Below are positions 9,316 through 17,359 of a stretch of 64,000 bases of DNA, piece by piece. Numbering within the stretch: the first letter of the stretch is position 1; each line of letters opens with the position of its first letter. The notes beneath the pieces are model-generated. The model saw only the letters and a list, made by a program, of their open reading frames with translations, made no database searches and had not been told where the DNA came from. Both the position numbers and the translations under genes were made by a program. The stretch spans positions 1 through 64,000 of the forward strand of contig JAOIUG010000002.1 in the NCBI GenBank assembly GCA_028223395.1, given 5' to 3'. This stretch comes from Shewanella sp. (GTDB lineage Bacteria > Pseudomonadota > Gammaproteobacteria > Enterobacterales > Shewanellaceae).

Positions 9316-9336
9316 TAAGTTATAGGAGTGAGTGTT

Positions 9337-11001
9337 GTGTTTTGTATTCAGTGTGAGCAAACAATTAGAACGCCTGCGGGCAATGGCTGTAGTTATTCTC
9401 AAGGCATGTGTGGAAAGTCTTCAGATACTTCAGATTTACAAGATCTTCTTATCTATATTTTACAAGGTGTATCGTCCTACGCAGCCTTAGCTCGTGAAGT
9501 CGGTATTGTTGATTATGAGGTTGATACTTTTGTGCCAAAGGCGTTTTTCGCAACGCTGACTAACGTTAACTTTGATGATGAGCGTATTATTGCTTATACC
9601 ACTGAGGCTGAAACGTTCCGTAATCGCTTAAAAACAGCTTATGAAGCTAAGTGTAGTGAGCTAAATATTCAAGCCAAGCCAGTTAATGCGCCCATGCAGT
9701 TGGTACTGGGCATAACTAAACCTGAGATGCTATCGCAAGCGCTTCAAGCAGCGCCTAATCGTGGTAAAGATGAAGTCCATGAAGATATCATGGGTTTGCG
9801 CTTACTTTGTTTATACGGTCTTAAAGGCGCCGCGGCTTACATGGAGCATGCTCGGGTTCTTGAGCAAACTAATGATGAAGTGGCGGGAGAATTTCACCAA
9901 ATCATGGCTTTTCTTGGTGAAGACTCTGTCGATGCTGACAAGCTGTTTGAAACCGCAATGCAAATTGGTCAGCTTAATTATCGCGTTATGGCCATGCTTG
10001 ATGAAGGTGAGACACATGCATTTGGTCACCCAGAGCCCACGCAAGTGAACACCAAATCTGTCAAAGGTAAAGCGATTTTAGTGTCGGGCCACGACATGAA
10101 AGACTTAGAGCTTATCTTGCAACAAACTGAAGGTAAGGGCATCAACGTATTCACTCACGGTGAAATGCTGCCAGCACTTGCTTACCCAGAATTGAAAAAA
10201 TACCCGCACCTTGTCGGTAACTACGGCAGTGCATGGCAAAATCAACAAAAAGAGTTTGCGACTTTCCCAGGCGCAGTGGTGATGACTTCTAATTGTATTA
10301 TCGATCCTAACGTGGGCGATTATTCAGATCGGATCTTCACACGTAGTATTGTTGGCTGGCCTGGTGTTAGTCACATCACCGGTGATGATTTCAGTGCCGT
10401 TATCGCTAAAGCTGAGGCTTTAGAAGGTTTTGCTTATGATGAGATCCCCCATCTAATCACTATAGGCTTTGCTCGCAACGCACTTATGGCTGCAGCGCCA
10501 ACGGTCATTGATAATGTGAAAAGTGGTGCTATTAAGCATTTCTTCTTGGTTGGTGGTTGTGACGGTGATAAGCAGGAGCGTGGCTACTTCACTGATATCG
10601 CTACTCAAGCGCCTGATGATTCACTGATCCTGACTTTAGGTTGTGGTAAGTACAAGTTCAACAAACTTGAGTTTGGTGATATCAACGGGATCCCACGTTT
10701 ACTGGACATTGGTCAGTGTAACGACGCTTACTCAGCAATCCAACTTGCTATGGCACTTTCAGAAGCATTTGAATGTGACATCAATGCGCTTCCTTTGACT
10801 TTGGTACTGTCTTGGTTTGAGCAAAAAGCGATTGTGGTATTGCTGACGTTACTGTCTCTTGGAGTGAAGAACATTCTTACTGGTCCAACGGCGCCAGCGT
10901 TCCTCACTGCAAACCTAGCGAACGTGTTAGAAGACAAATTTGGACTGCGCACTACAACAACTGTAGAAGCGGATCTTAATCGCATTCTAAACGTGGCGTA
11001 A
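9337..11001 (+). CDS. hcp: Hydroxylamine reductase / hybrid cluster protein (NO reductase)
   Basis: 554 residues (Escherichia coli Hcp: 550). An iron-sulphur protein with a 2Fe-2S cluster and the Fe-S-O hybrid cluster; known to reduce hydroxylamine in vitro and nitric oxide, and to take part in protein S-nitrosation. The N-terminal cysteines C3, C6, C18 and C25 have the C-x2-C-x11-C-x6-C spacing of the facultative-anaerobe class. Hybrid-cluster motifs such as [21 protein letters not shown] and [10 protein letters not shown] are present. The GTG at 9337 (MFCIQCEQT) is chosen because AGGAG lies eight bases upstream; the GTG at 9328 overlaps that site. hcr follows. Confidence 0.96.
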   Translation: MFCIQCEQTIRTPAGNGCSYSQGMCGKSSDTSDLQDLLIYILQGVSSYAALAREVGIVDYEVDTFVPKAFFATLTNVNFDDERIIAYTTEAETFRNRLKTAYEAKCSELNIQAKPVNAPMQLVLGITKPEMLSQALQAAPNRGKDEVHEDIMGLRLLCLYGLKGAAAYMEHARVLEQTNDEVAGEFHQIMAFLGEDSVDADKLFETAMQIGQLNYRVMAMLDEGETHAFGHPEPTQVNTKSVKGKAILVSGHDMKDLELILQQTEGKGINVFTHGEMLPALAYPELKKYPHLVGNYGSAWQNQQKEFATFPGAVVMTSNCIIDPNVGDYSDRIFTRSIVGWPGVSHITGDDFSAVIAKAEALEGFAYDEIPHLITIGFARNALMAAAPTVIDNVKSGAIKHFFLVGGCDGDKQERGYFTDIATQAPDDSLILTLGCGKYKFNKLEFGDINGIPRLLDIGQCNDAYSAIQLAMALSEAFECDINALPLTLVLSWFEQKAIVVLLTLLSLGVKNILTGPTAPAFLTANLANVLEDKFGLRTTTTVEADLNRILNVA

Positions 11002-11029
11002 CTGCGCGTTTAGTTGGTGATGAGTGAGT

Positions 11030-11059
11030 AAAAATGGCCACGTATATGTGGCCATTTTT
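11030..11059. terminator. Bidirectional terminator-like hairpin between hcp and hcr
   Basis: AAAAATGGCCAC (11030-11041) is the exact complement of GTGGCCATTTTT (11048-11059), giving a 12-bp stem with a six-base loop and T5 in the stem's 3' arm. It would stop or weaken read-through from hcp into hcr. Confidence 0.75.
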
Positions 11060-11082
11060 AGCTCACCGATAGGAAAAGAGCA

Positions 11083-12171
11083 ATGACAAATAGTATGAAT
11101 AGACAAACCACAGAGCCATTCACTGCTGAGCAGTGGCAAGCGGGCGAACATCAATTGGTTTGTGTGGAAAAATGGCATGAAACGCACGATGTCATCAGTT
11201 TTCGCTTCCAAGGGGTAAAACCGGTAAAGTTTCACTTTAAGCCAGGACAGTTCCTCACATTATTGCTAGAGGTTAATGGTGAGAAAATCGGTCGCAGCTA
11301 CACTATCAGCTCATCACCATCTCGCCCATTTTCGATTGTGCTTACAGTTAAGCAGATTGAAGGTGGCAAAGTATCTCACTATCTTGCTAACAACCTAGAC
11401 GTTGGCCATGTTGTGCGCGCGCTTGGCCCAGATGGTGCATTTAACCTGATAGATATCGACGCTGATAAATACCTGTTTCTAAGTGCTGGCTGCGGGATCA
11501 CGCCGATGTACTCGATGTCTAGATGGTTAGCGGATACGCAAATCAGCCCAGATATCGCTTTTCTACATAGTGCTAAGTCAACTAACGATCTGATTTTCAA
11601 GCAATCGCTTGAGCAGATGGCTGATCGCAGTGACCAGTTTAAGCTTAACTATCTGTTAGAGACGCTAGATAATGAGCCATGCGCTTATGTCGATGCTGAA
11701 GCTGGACGGTTATCAGCTGACAATTTGCAGCGCCTGGTTGCAGATTTTCACAGCCGCACTGTATTTGTGTGTGGCCCTGAGCCTTATATGGTGGCAGTCA
11801 AAGCATTACTTGGATCACTAAATTTTAATATGGCGCAGTTTAATCAAGAAAGCTTTGGGGCTTTTAACGGCGATACCGCGACATCAAATAAAACAAGCGA
11901 GAGCAATGATAAAGCAGGTTTTATGCTGCGCATTGGCAATAGCAGCCGTAAACTGAGTGCTAAGCAAACAGTGCTTGAAGGAATTGAGGCTGAAGGTCTG
12001 CCGATTATTGCTGCCTGCCGTTCGGGGGTTTGTGGGGCGTGTAAATGCAAGGTGCTAGAAGGGCAAACTGAATCGAGTAGTGACATGTCATTGACTGCAG
12101 ATGAGATCGCTCAAGGTTATGTATTGGCGTGCTCAACAACACTGAACTCTAATGTCACACTGGCGCTTTAA
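11083..12171 (+). CDS. hcr: NADH oxidoreductase Hcr (electron donor to Hcp)
   Basis: 362 residues in three parts: FAD-binding barrel with RSYTIS at 71-76, NAD-binding domain with GCGITPM at 136-142 and CGPEPYM at 230-236, and a C-terminal plant-type 2Fe-2S ferredoxin with C312, C317, C320 and C350. It passes electrons from NADH to the hybrid cluster protein. The ATG at 11083 is preceded by AGGAAAAGAG. The gene lies 81 bases after hcp, with a hairpin in between. Confidence 0.93.
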   Translation: MTNSMNRQTTEPFTAEQWQAGEHQLVCVEKWHETHDVISFRFQGVKPVKFHFKPGQFLTLLLEVNGEKIGRSYTISSSPSRPFSIVLTVKQIEGGKVSHYLANNLDVGHVVRALGPDGAFNLIDIDADKYLFLSAGCGITPMYSMSRWLADTQISPDIAFLHSAKSTNDLIFKQSLEQMADRSDQFKLNYLLETLDNEPCAYVDAEAGRLSADNLQRLVADFHSRTVFVCGPEPYMVAVKALLGSLNFNMAQFNQESFGAFNGDTATSNKTSESNDKAGFMLRIGNSSRKLSAKQTVLEGIEAEGLPIIAACRSGVCGACKCKVLEGQTESSSDMSLTADEIAQGYVLACSTTLNSNVTLAL

Positions 12172-12423
12172 ACGCGGCCTCTTTACTGTTTATGTCATGC
12201 TTGTACAACCTGTACAGTGATGATTAAACGCAGTGAATATATTTTATTTTGTATGGCTCTATTGAGCGGGCATAACTTGGTCGCTTGAGCCGCTAAATTA
12301 CGAGTCTAAAGTTCTCTTTAAGCTTTTGTTCTGAAGTTTGTTTTTTGAGCTTTGCGTGTGGGCCGTGCGTATTTTAGTGATTTTAAAGTTGCGAAATTTA
12401 TAACGAGAAAGTAAGGTTAAATA

Positions 12424-12813
12424 GTGGTCATGATTGCACTTTTGGCTGCCTTTTCTTTTTTGACGGAGTGGCCTATGGGATCAACAATACATTCTGACGC
12501 TTTACCCTTAGCAGACAAAAGTCTTGCGCACATGCTTTATGGTTTGATGGCTTGTTTTCCCATTTTATTATTACCCGCATTGTTAAGCTTGTTTATTAAC
12601 CTTAATCAGCCTCTTCATTCTTTAAATGCCGTACTTGCATCACACCTCAAGTGGCAGCGTTGGTCTACATTAGGCATGCTATTGATAGTGACAGCAGCTT
12701 ATTTGAACAGCCATGTTTGGGTCAGCACAGGCTTATATATTGTAGGGATCATTTGGTTTAGTAGCCGTATTGTTAAAGGCTGGGTTAATTTGATAGAAGA
12801 TCGCCGCATCTAG
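12424..12813 (+). CDS. Small membrane protein, DUF4870-like (COG3671)
   Basis: 129 residues with three hydrophobic stretches (about 36-58, 76-92, 96-112). The pattern SHLKWQRWSTLG followed by a C-terminal IWFSSRIVKGWVNLIE resembles the predicted transmembrane proteins of COG3671/DUF4870, whose function is unknown. GTG at 12424 is preferred to ATG at 12430 because AAGG lies seven bases before it. It follows hcr by about 250 bases and has its own terminator; no link with nitrosative stress can be shown. Confidence 0.6.
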   Translation: MVMIALLAAFSFLTEWPMGSTIHSDALPLADKSLAHMLYGLMACFPILLLPALLSLFINLNQPLHSLNAVLASHLKWQRWSTLGMLLIVTAAYLNSHVWVSTGLYIVGIIWFSSRIVKGWVNLIEDRRI

Positions 12814-12887
12814 CCGACTGTAGTGTATGCATGATCTGGTTACCAACAAGTCATACAGACTCTTTCCCGCGAAAAATCCCCTAACTT

Positions 12888-12930
12888 GCAGATAAAAGCA
12901 TTGAGTTACAAATGCTTTTATCTGCTTTTT
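12888..12930 (+). terminator. Intrinsic terminator between convergent genes
   Basis: A 15-bp perfect stem (12888-12902 with 12911-12925), eight-base loop, followed by T5. It ends the 12424 gene; on the other strand it follows pheA by a few bases but lacks a T run there. Confidence 0.85.
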
Positions 12931-12935
12931 GTTTT

Positions 12936-14921
12936 TTATTCGCGGTATAAATTGCTGAGTAATGATTGAAGCTGAGCTTCACTTTCGTCTGTAAACGGCA
13001 ATTTAGGGACGTTAATGACTAGACCATCAGCACCTAATTGTTTAATCGCGATGGTAAACTCCGGTAGCTGCTCAGCCGCTATTGCATTACTAGGGTTGAC
13101 CAATATGGGTAAGTGACAAGCTGTTTTTAGCGTCACTAATGCGGCGAGATCCAGTGTAGGTTTACCGGCATTATTAAGTGTGCTTACGCCGGATTCACAT
13201 AGTGCTAATTGTTGGTTACCTTGGCTTAAAATAACGTCTGCAGCACTGAGTAAATCGTCAACGCTGGCCATGGCATTGCGCTCTAAAATGATGGGTAAGA
13301 GTAAAGAGCCAAGCTGGGAAAGCAGCGCTTGATTGTACATCTGGGTGCCAGATAACATGATGGCATCACCAAGCTGCGCCGCAACGGCTAAGTCAGTGTC
13401 ATGCTCGACAGTTAATACACACATCAATCCGCACTGCGTTAGGGTGTTTTTACACTGGGTGAGTGATGCAAGTAAATCGCTTTGTTGGCTTAATCCATGA
13501 ATGTTTACGGCCTGAAAGCCCATTTCTTTGAGGGTTTTAGCTTGTTGTTCAAATTCAGTTTGCACCAAAGGCAACGATAACTGGGCAATGGCGCCAGTAT
13601 GTTTGTCCCCGAACACTAATTGACCACAGACTATTTGTGTCGGTTGCTGTTTGTAGGCTTTACTGTAACGCTTGTGTTGATTGCTCACGGTACTTGGCGC
13701 GGACTCTTCTATGGTAATATCAGCTTTTGAAGTGCTGGGTTCAATCATTAACTGGCTATTACTGAGCTGGGTAGGGTTGACCGTTTCACAAGGGTAACAG
13801 CCAAGTACTTTAATGAAGCGTGTGGTTCTTTCTAACTCTTTAAGGGCTGCTTGCATGGCTTCATTTGATAAATTTGCGTCGATATCGAGGTAGAACATTT
13901 CTTCCCACGGAGTACCTGCAATAGGGCGAGACTCTAGCTTACTCATGTTGAGATTTCTGGCTTTTAAGATCAATAAAGCTTCAACCAGTGCGCCAGGTTT
14001 TTGTCCTGTGGCCATAATCAAAGTACATTTAGCGGGGAGTTGTTCTGGCACCTCAACGGCTTTACGCGCCACAACAATAAAGCGACTTTGATTGATTTTT
14101 TGATTGGCTAAATCGGTTTCTAATGCGTCAAGCTGATATAACGCTCCGCCTTCACTACTGCCTATGGCGGCCACGTTGTTATCATTAGCGTTGGAGACCT
14201 TCTCCATAGCTTCAGCACTGCTTGAGCAATATTCTAATTTAAAGTGGCTATGCTGGCTAAGGTAGCGGCTGCACTGACTAATTGGCTGGGGATGAGCGTA
14301 AAGAGTGTTAATCGCACTTAGTTTTGTGCCACTTTTAGCCAATAAGCAATGGCCTACCTCGATGGTCGTTTCACCGACAATGGCTAGACTGGTATGTTGT
14401 AATAGATCATAAACCTCGTTAATAGAGCCCGATGAAGTGTTTTCTATCGGTAAAAAGCCGTAATCGGCATGGCCAGATTCAACGGCTTGTATAATGTCAT
14501 CAAAACTTTGGCAGCCGAGATCTTGCATGTCGACTTGACGCCTGTTGCAGTAACGGCTGGCTGCTAAGTAAGAATATGAGCCTCTTGCACCTAAGTAAGC
14601 AACGCAATATTGCTGTTGCTGAGTTTGTGGATTGGCACGGCCATGTAGGTATGCTTGTTGATTGAGCACTGAATCTTCGATAATACTCTGATAAAGAGAG
14701 ATCACGTAATGTGCATCGAGCCCTTGTTCACGGCCTTGCTTGACTAAGCGCGCGAGCAATTCTTTTTCACGTTGGGTGTCGCGTATTGGCCTGACATCCA
14801 CTTCTTTACTGCGTGCGACGTCTAAGCTCAATGCACGACGCTTCGCTAAGAGGGTTAAGAGATCATTATCGAGCGTGGTAATTTGTTCTCGAGTTTGGCT
14901 TAAAGGTTGTGGTTTGCTCAT
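12936..14921 (-). CDS. pheA: P-protein: chorismate mutase / prephenate dehydratase with extra DAHP-synthase-like domain
   Basis: 661 residues against 386 in Escherichia coli. Chorismate mutase (1-95) keeps R11, R28, K39, R51, E52 and Q88; prephenate dehydratase (about 105-285) and an ACT regulatory domain (about 298-378, with GALV at 310-313 and ESRP at 330-333) follow. The conserved Thr of the dehydratase TRF motif is Ser here (SRF, 279-281). After a polar linker, residues 428-655 resemble type I-beta DAHP synthase: LLSAADVILSQGNQQLALCES, TLDLAALV and HLPILVNPSN line up with its core. Metal and substrate residues are mostly lost (DPSH is NPSN, the Glu of IEVH is Asn637, KRG is ERN), so this part is probably not a working synthase. 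Makes phenylpyruvate for phenylalanine; controlled by the attenuator upstream. Confidence 0.95.
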   Translation of the reverse strand: MSKPQPLSQTREQITTLDNDLLTLLAKRRALSLDVARSKEVDVRPIRDTQREKELLARLVKQGREQGLDAHYVISLYQSIIEDSVLNQQAYLHGRANPQTQQQQYCVAYLGARGSYSYLAASRYCNRRQVDMQDLGCQSFDDIIQAVESGHADYGFLPIENTSSGSINEVYDLLQHTSLAIVGETTIEVGHCLLAKSGTKLSAINTLYAHPQPISQCSRYLSQHSHFKLEYCSSSAEAMEKVSNANDNNVAAIGSSEGGALYQLDALETDLANQKINQSRFIVVARKAVEVPEQLPAKCTLIMATGQKPGALVEALLILKARNLNMSKLESRPIAGTPWEEMFYLDIDANLSNEAMQAALKELERTTRFIKVLGCYPCETVNPTQLSNSQLMIEPSTSKADITIEESAPSTVSNQHKRYSKAYKQQPTQIVCGQLVFGDKHTGAIAQLSLPLVQTEFEQQAKTLKEMGFQAVNIHGLSQQSDLLASLTQCKNTLTQCGLMCVLTVEHDTDLAVAAQLGDAIMLSGTQMYNQALLSQLGSLLLPIILERNAMASVDDLLSAADVILSQGNQQLALCESGVSTLNNAGKPTLDLAALVTLKTACHLPILVNPSNAIAAEQLPEFTIAIKQLGADGLVINVPKLPFTDESEAQLQSLLSNLYRE

Positions 14922-14954
14922 GGATGCCTCGGGTTTTATTGCGCGCTAAGCATT

Positions 14955-14981
14955 AAAAAAGCCTCCCGTGTGGGAGGCTTT
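14955..14981 (-). terminator. Terminator hairpin of the pheA attenuator
   Basis: On the minus strand GCCTCCC (14978-14972) pairs with GGGAGGC (14967-14961), followed by a run of T. The upstream segment GGAGGC at 15021-15016 can instead pair with GCCTCC of this stem, which gives the antiterminator, and can also pair with CCTCC at 15033-15029. That is the usual four-segment attenuator. Confidence 0.88.
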
Positions 14982-15000
14982 GGAATTTTCATTTTCGTTT

Positions 15001-15075
15001 TTACACCGAAATTCCGCCTCCGAAGGTGGGAGGTGTAAAAAAGAAAAGAAAAAATGCAGTGTGAATTTTATTCAT
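15001..15075 (-). CDS. pheL: phe operon leader peptide
   Basis: 24 residues, MNKIHTAFFLFFFTPPTFGG.., with six phenylalanines in eleven residues (8-18). Ribosome stalling at these codons when charged tRNA-Phe is scarce would cover the first attenuator segment and let the antiterminator form, so pheA is transcribed. The gene overlaps the first two attenuator segments, as in Escherichia coli pheL. There is no clear ribosome binding site, and the best promoter would start transcription at or next to the ATG. Confidence 0.85.
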   Translation of the reverse strand: MNKIHTAFFLFFFTPPTFGGGISV

Positions 15076-15081
15076 GTACTT

Positions 15082-15110
15082 AAACTAAAGGGCTGTGGGG
15101 ACAGTGTCAA
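15082..15110 (-). promoter_or_regulatory. Putative pheL-pheA promoter
   Basis: Minus strand: TTGACA (15110-15105), 17-base spacer, TAGTTT (15087-15082). The -35 is a perfect match and the -10 matches four of six. The -10 ends only six bases before the pheL ATG. Confidence 0.6.
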
Positions 15111-15135
15111 TAAAAAATAATCTTTATCGAGGTTA

Positions 15136-15159
15136 AAAAGCGCACCGAGGTGCGCTTTT
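15136..15159 (-). terminator. Terminator of raiA
   Basis: AAAAGCGCACC (15136-15146) pairs with GGTGCGCTTTT (15149-15159). Read on the minus strand it ends in a T run and lies just after the raiA stop, in front of the pheL promoter. Confidence 0.85.
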
Positions 15160-15179
15160 AGTGAGTAGTAGATATAACA

Positions 15180-15542
15180 TCAAGCTGCAAATTCCTCCTC
15201 TATTTCATATTCAAAGCCGTCGTCAATGGCATCATCTTCTCTTTTAAGTGTGGCATGACGTTGGCTAGCGGGTTTATGAGTTAGGCGATTGAGCTGTTTT
15301 TCCAGCTTTTGTCCCATTGCATTGATGGCTGCATATAGGTCGTCATGTTTCGCCTGGGCAAATAATTTGGCATTTGGGATCCCAACGGAAGCTTCAATTT
15401 TAAAACCTTGCTTCTCTTGAAGTATAATAATGTGCGGGTTAATCAGCTGCACGTCGTGACGTGCTAACTTTTCTATTCTGGCTTCAATGCGTTCACGGAT
15501 AGACTCAGTAACTTCGAAATGTTTGCTAGTGATTTTTATCAT
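15180..15542 (-). CDS. raiA: Ribosome-associated inhibitor A / hibernation factor (YfiA)
   Basis: 120 residues starting MIKITSKHFEVTESIRERIE, matching the short hibernation-factor family. It binds the 30S A/P-site region and blocks translation in stationary phase or cold. The acidic tail (EDDAIDDGFEYEIEEEF) is like that of Escherichia coli RaiA rather than Hpf, and the position next to pheL-pheA is conserved. ATG at 15542 is preceded by AAGGA at eight bases; an in-frame upstream start would add 24 unrelated residues. A good CRP site lies upstream. Confidence 0.93.
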   Translation of the reverse strand: MIKITSKHFEVTESIRERIEARIEKLARHDVQLINPHIIILQEKQGFKIEASVGIPNAKLFAQAKHDDLYAAINAMGQKLEKQLNRLTHKPASQRHATLKREDDAIDDGFEYEIEEEFAA

Positions 15543-15599
15543 ATGTCGAATCCTTTGTTGTTTCCCTGAATTCAGATTAACAAGCTCACCAGTAAAAAG

Positions 15600-15615
15600 A
15601 GTGATCAAGATCACA
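15600..15615. promoter_or_regulatory. CRP-like site upstream of raiA
   Basis: AGTGATCAAGATCACA matches the CRP palindrome TGTGATCTAGATCACA at 14 of 16 positions. It lies 58-73 bases upstream of the raiA start. The Escherichia coli raiA gene is known to be cAMP-CRP dependent, so control of raiA is the likely role. Confidence 0.6.
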
Positions 15616-15965
15616 CTTTTAAAGCTTTGATTGTTACTCGCTTTTTATTTGATCACTTAAATAAATATAAGCAATAATCGGGTAAATGGTCTTGAAAATA
15701 AAATGAAATAGGGTCATATTGGATTGGATAAAAGGTGCTTAGATAGGCTCATCAGTTGAGTCAACTAGCGCTGCGAGCCGTGCTAATAACCTGAATCATC
15801 TCCTCTGTGTTTTTCTTAAATGTTATCGTCTTTGACTATTGATTTTTATTCGCCAAGGTGTAGATTTTACGCTAATGAATTAAGCGATTAATCTCGCTCT
15901 GCCTCTTCAGGTAGAGCGAGTTTACAATGCTTAAAAATAACGTGAACGTGTGAGAGTTTACTTTT
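15616..15965 (+). other. Intergenic region between raiA and the cytochrome b gene
   Basis: No gene seen. A long hairpin lies at 15893-15920: CTCGCTCT pairs with AGAGCGAG and CCT with AGG inside, with a four-base loop. It sits 45 bases before the cytochrome b start and has only a short T run, so it may be an RNA leader structure rather than a terminator. Confidence 0.45.
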
Positions 15966-16643
15966 ATGGCACAAAATATGGTCAAGGTTAAAGTGTGGGA
16001 TCTTCCCACAAGGTTATTTCATTGGGCAATGCTATGTCTGTTAGGTGGTTTATGGTGGACGGCAGACGTTGGTGAAATGCAATGGCATATGTTGCTGGCA
16101 TATACCTTAATGATTTTATTGGCAATGCGATTACTTTGGGGAGTGCTGGGGAGTGACACCGCGCGCTTTAGCCACTTTGTACATTCGCCTAAAAAAGTGG
16201 TGACTTATCTGGTTAACGTAAAACAAACTGGGATAAGTAGCAGTATGGGGCATAATCCTGTGGGAGGATATATGGTTGTCGCCCTATTTTTATTGTTGAG
16301 TGTGCAGCTCATTAGTGGGCTTTTTGCGACAGATGATGTTTTTACCGAAGGGCCTTTATATGCCTATGTGAGTCATGATGTAGCGAGCGGGTTAACATGG
16401 CTGCATAAGAAAAATTTCGACCTAATTTTAGCGTTTGCGGCAATACATGTGTTTGCCGTGATCCTCCACACCATCAAAGGTGACAGTATTATTCCGGCCA
16501 TGTTTAGTGGCTATAAGCGTTTACCTGAGTCTCATGTGAGTCGCGTGAATTTTGTCTCAGTGACGAAAGCGATTTTGATGGTATTAGTGATTGGTTTTTT
16601 AGTGGTTAACTATTTGATGTTACCGGTTATTGAACAGTTGTAA
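15966..16643 (+). CDS. Cytochrome b561-family membrane protein
   Basis: 225 residues, about four to five transmembrane segments. The VWDLPTRLFHWAM start (9-21) and later histidines (HDVASG, AAIHVFAVILHT near residues 158-168) are the haem-ligand pattern of the prokaryotic cytochrome b561/Ni-Fe hydrogenase b-subunit family (COG3658). Such proteins pass electrons between the quinone pool and periplasmic c-type cytochromes. The convergent neighbour encodes a cytochrome c', and the two families are often found together. No hydrogenase gene is nearby. Confidence 0.85.
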   Translation: MAQNMVKVKVWDLPTRLFHWAMLCLLGGLWWTADVGEMQWHMLLAYTLMILLAMRLLWGVLGSDTARFSHFVHSPKKVVTYLVNVKQTGISSSMGHNPVGGYMVVALFLLLSVQLISGLFATDDVFTEGPLYAYVSHDVASGLTWLHKKNFDLILAFAAIHVFAVILHTIKGDSIIPAMFSGYKRLPESHVSRVNFVSVTKAILMVLVIGFLVVNYLMLPVIEQL

Positions 16644-16649
16644 ATGTAA

Positions 16650-16682
16650 AAATAGAGTCAGCCAATCACGCTGACTCTATTT
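16650..16682. terminator. Bidirectional terminator between cytochrome b and cytochrome c' genes
   Basis: AAATAGAGTCAGC (16650-16662) pairs exactly with GCTGACTCTATTT (16670-16682), 13 bp, loop of seven. It serves both convergent genes. Confidence 0.85.
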
Positions 16683-16685
16683 CGT

Positions 16686-17147
16686 TTAATCTTTTTTGTA
16701 TGCGCTATGGCAGCCTTTACAGCTTTTGGCTGTATTCATGAAGGCTTTTTTAATGTCTTTTTTGTCACCTTTTTGCGCGGCTAATGCCAGTATTGATGCA
16801 TTCTTTTTAAACGTGTTCATTTTGTCATCAAAGTCAGACTTGTCGCTCCAAATTTTAGCTAACGCTTCGGTATCGCCTTTGTCAGAGCCACTGACAAAAC
16901 CTTCAAGCGGTAACTTTGCTAATGCAGCAACATTGTCTGCTCGCATCGAAAAAACGGCCGCGTCATACTCTTTTTTCCCTTTGAGCATCGCTCCCATATC
17001 ACCAAAGTTATGCGCAATCATGCTAAAGGCAGATTGACGGTACTCAATAGCATTGTGTGTTTTTTTAAAGTCGCTGGCTTGTACGCCACCGGTAATAGTG
17101 GTTGCGCTTGCTAGCGCGATAAGACTCATCTTTAATAATTTATGCAT
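16686..17147 (-). CDS. Cytochrome c' / c556-type periplasmic haem protein
   Basis: 153 residues: a signal peptide (about 1-24, cleavage near GVQAS-D), an alpha-helical body, and the C-terminal haem-binding CKGCH at C143, C146 and H147, which is where class II c-type cytochromes carry it. Family members bind NO or shuttle electrons in the periplasm. The ATG at 17147 gives a proper signal peptide; an earlier in-frame start would add a His-rich leader without homology. It probably partners the convergent b561 protein, which is inference from context. Confidence 0.9.
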   Translation of the reverse strand: MHKLLKMSLIALASATTITGGVQASDFKKTHNAIEYRQSAFSMIAHNFGDMGAMLKGKKEYDAAVFSMRADNVAALAKLPLEGFVSGSDKGDTEALAKIWSDKSDFDDKMNTFKKNASILALAAQKGDKKDIKKAFMNTAKSCKGCHSAYKKD

Positions 17148-17336
17148 GTTTTCTCTCACGTTATTTTGCGTTTTATGATTATGTCTATGCATTGTAGCTA
17201 TTTTATATGCGCTTGCTCCATTGTTTTTTTAGGCAAAGTTACCCTTAGTTACAAAATATTTTTTATCGCTAAATATTTATTATCGCAAAGTATATGACGG
17301 ATTAAGCGCATCCTGATAGACTATTTGTAATGATGC

Positions 17337-17345
17337 ACTAGTACA
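17337..17345. promoter_or_regulatory. Possible TrpR operator half-site before trpR
   Basis: ACTAGTACA, the complement of the TGTACTAGT arm of the trp operator, lies 15 bases before the trpR ATG and just downstream of a -10-like TGTAAT (17326-17331). The second arm is poor. Autoregulation of trpR is known in enterobacteria. Confidence 0.35.
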
Positions 17346-17359
17346 GCGTGAGGCAAAGA

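Larger units (their letters stand above)
9017..9336 (+). other. Upstream region of hcp
   Basis: About 320 bases without a convincing gene. It contains an imperfect inverted repeat at 9190-9219 and an NsrR-like dyad at 9293-9315. A 72-codon frame at 9025-9243 lacks a ribosome binding site and homology and starts at the edge of the MITE. Confidence 0.5.
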
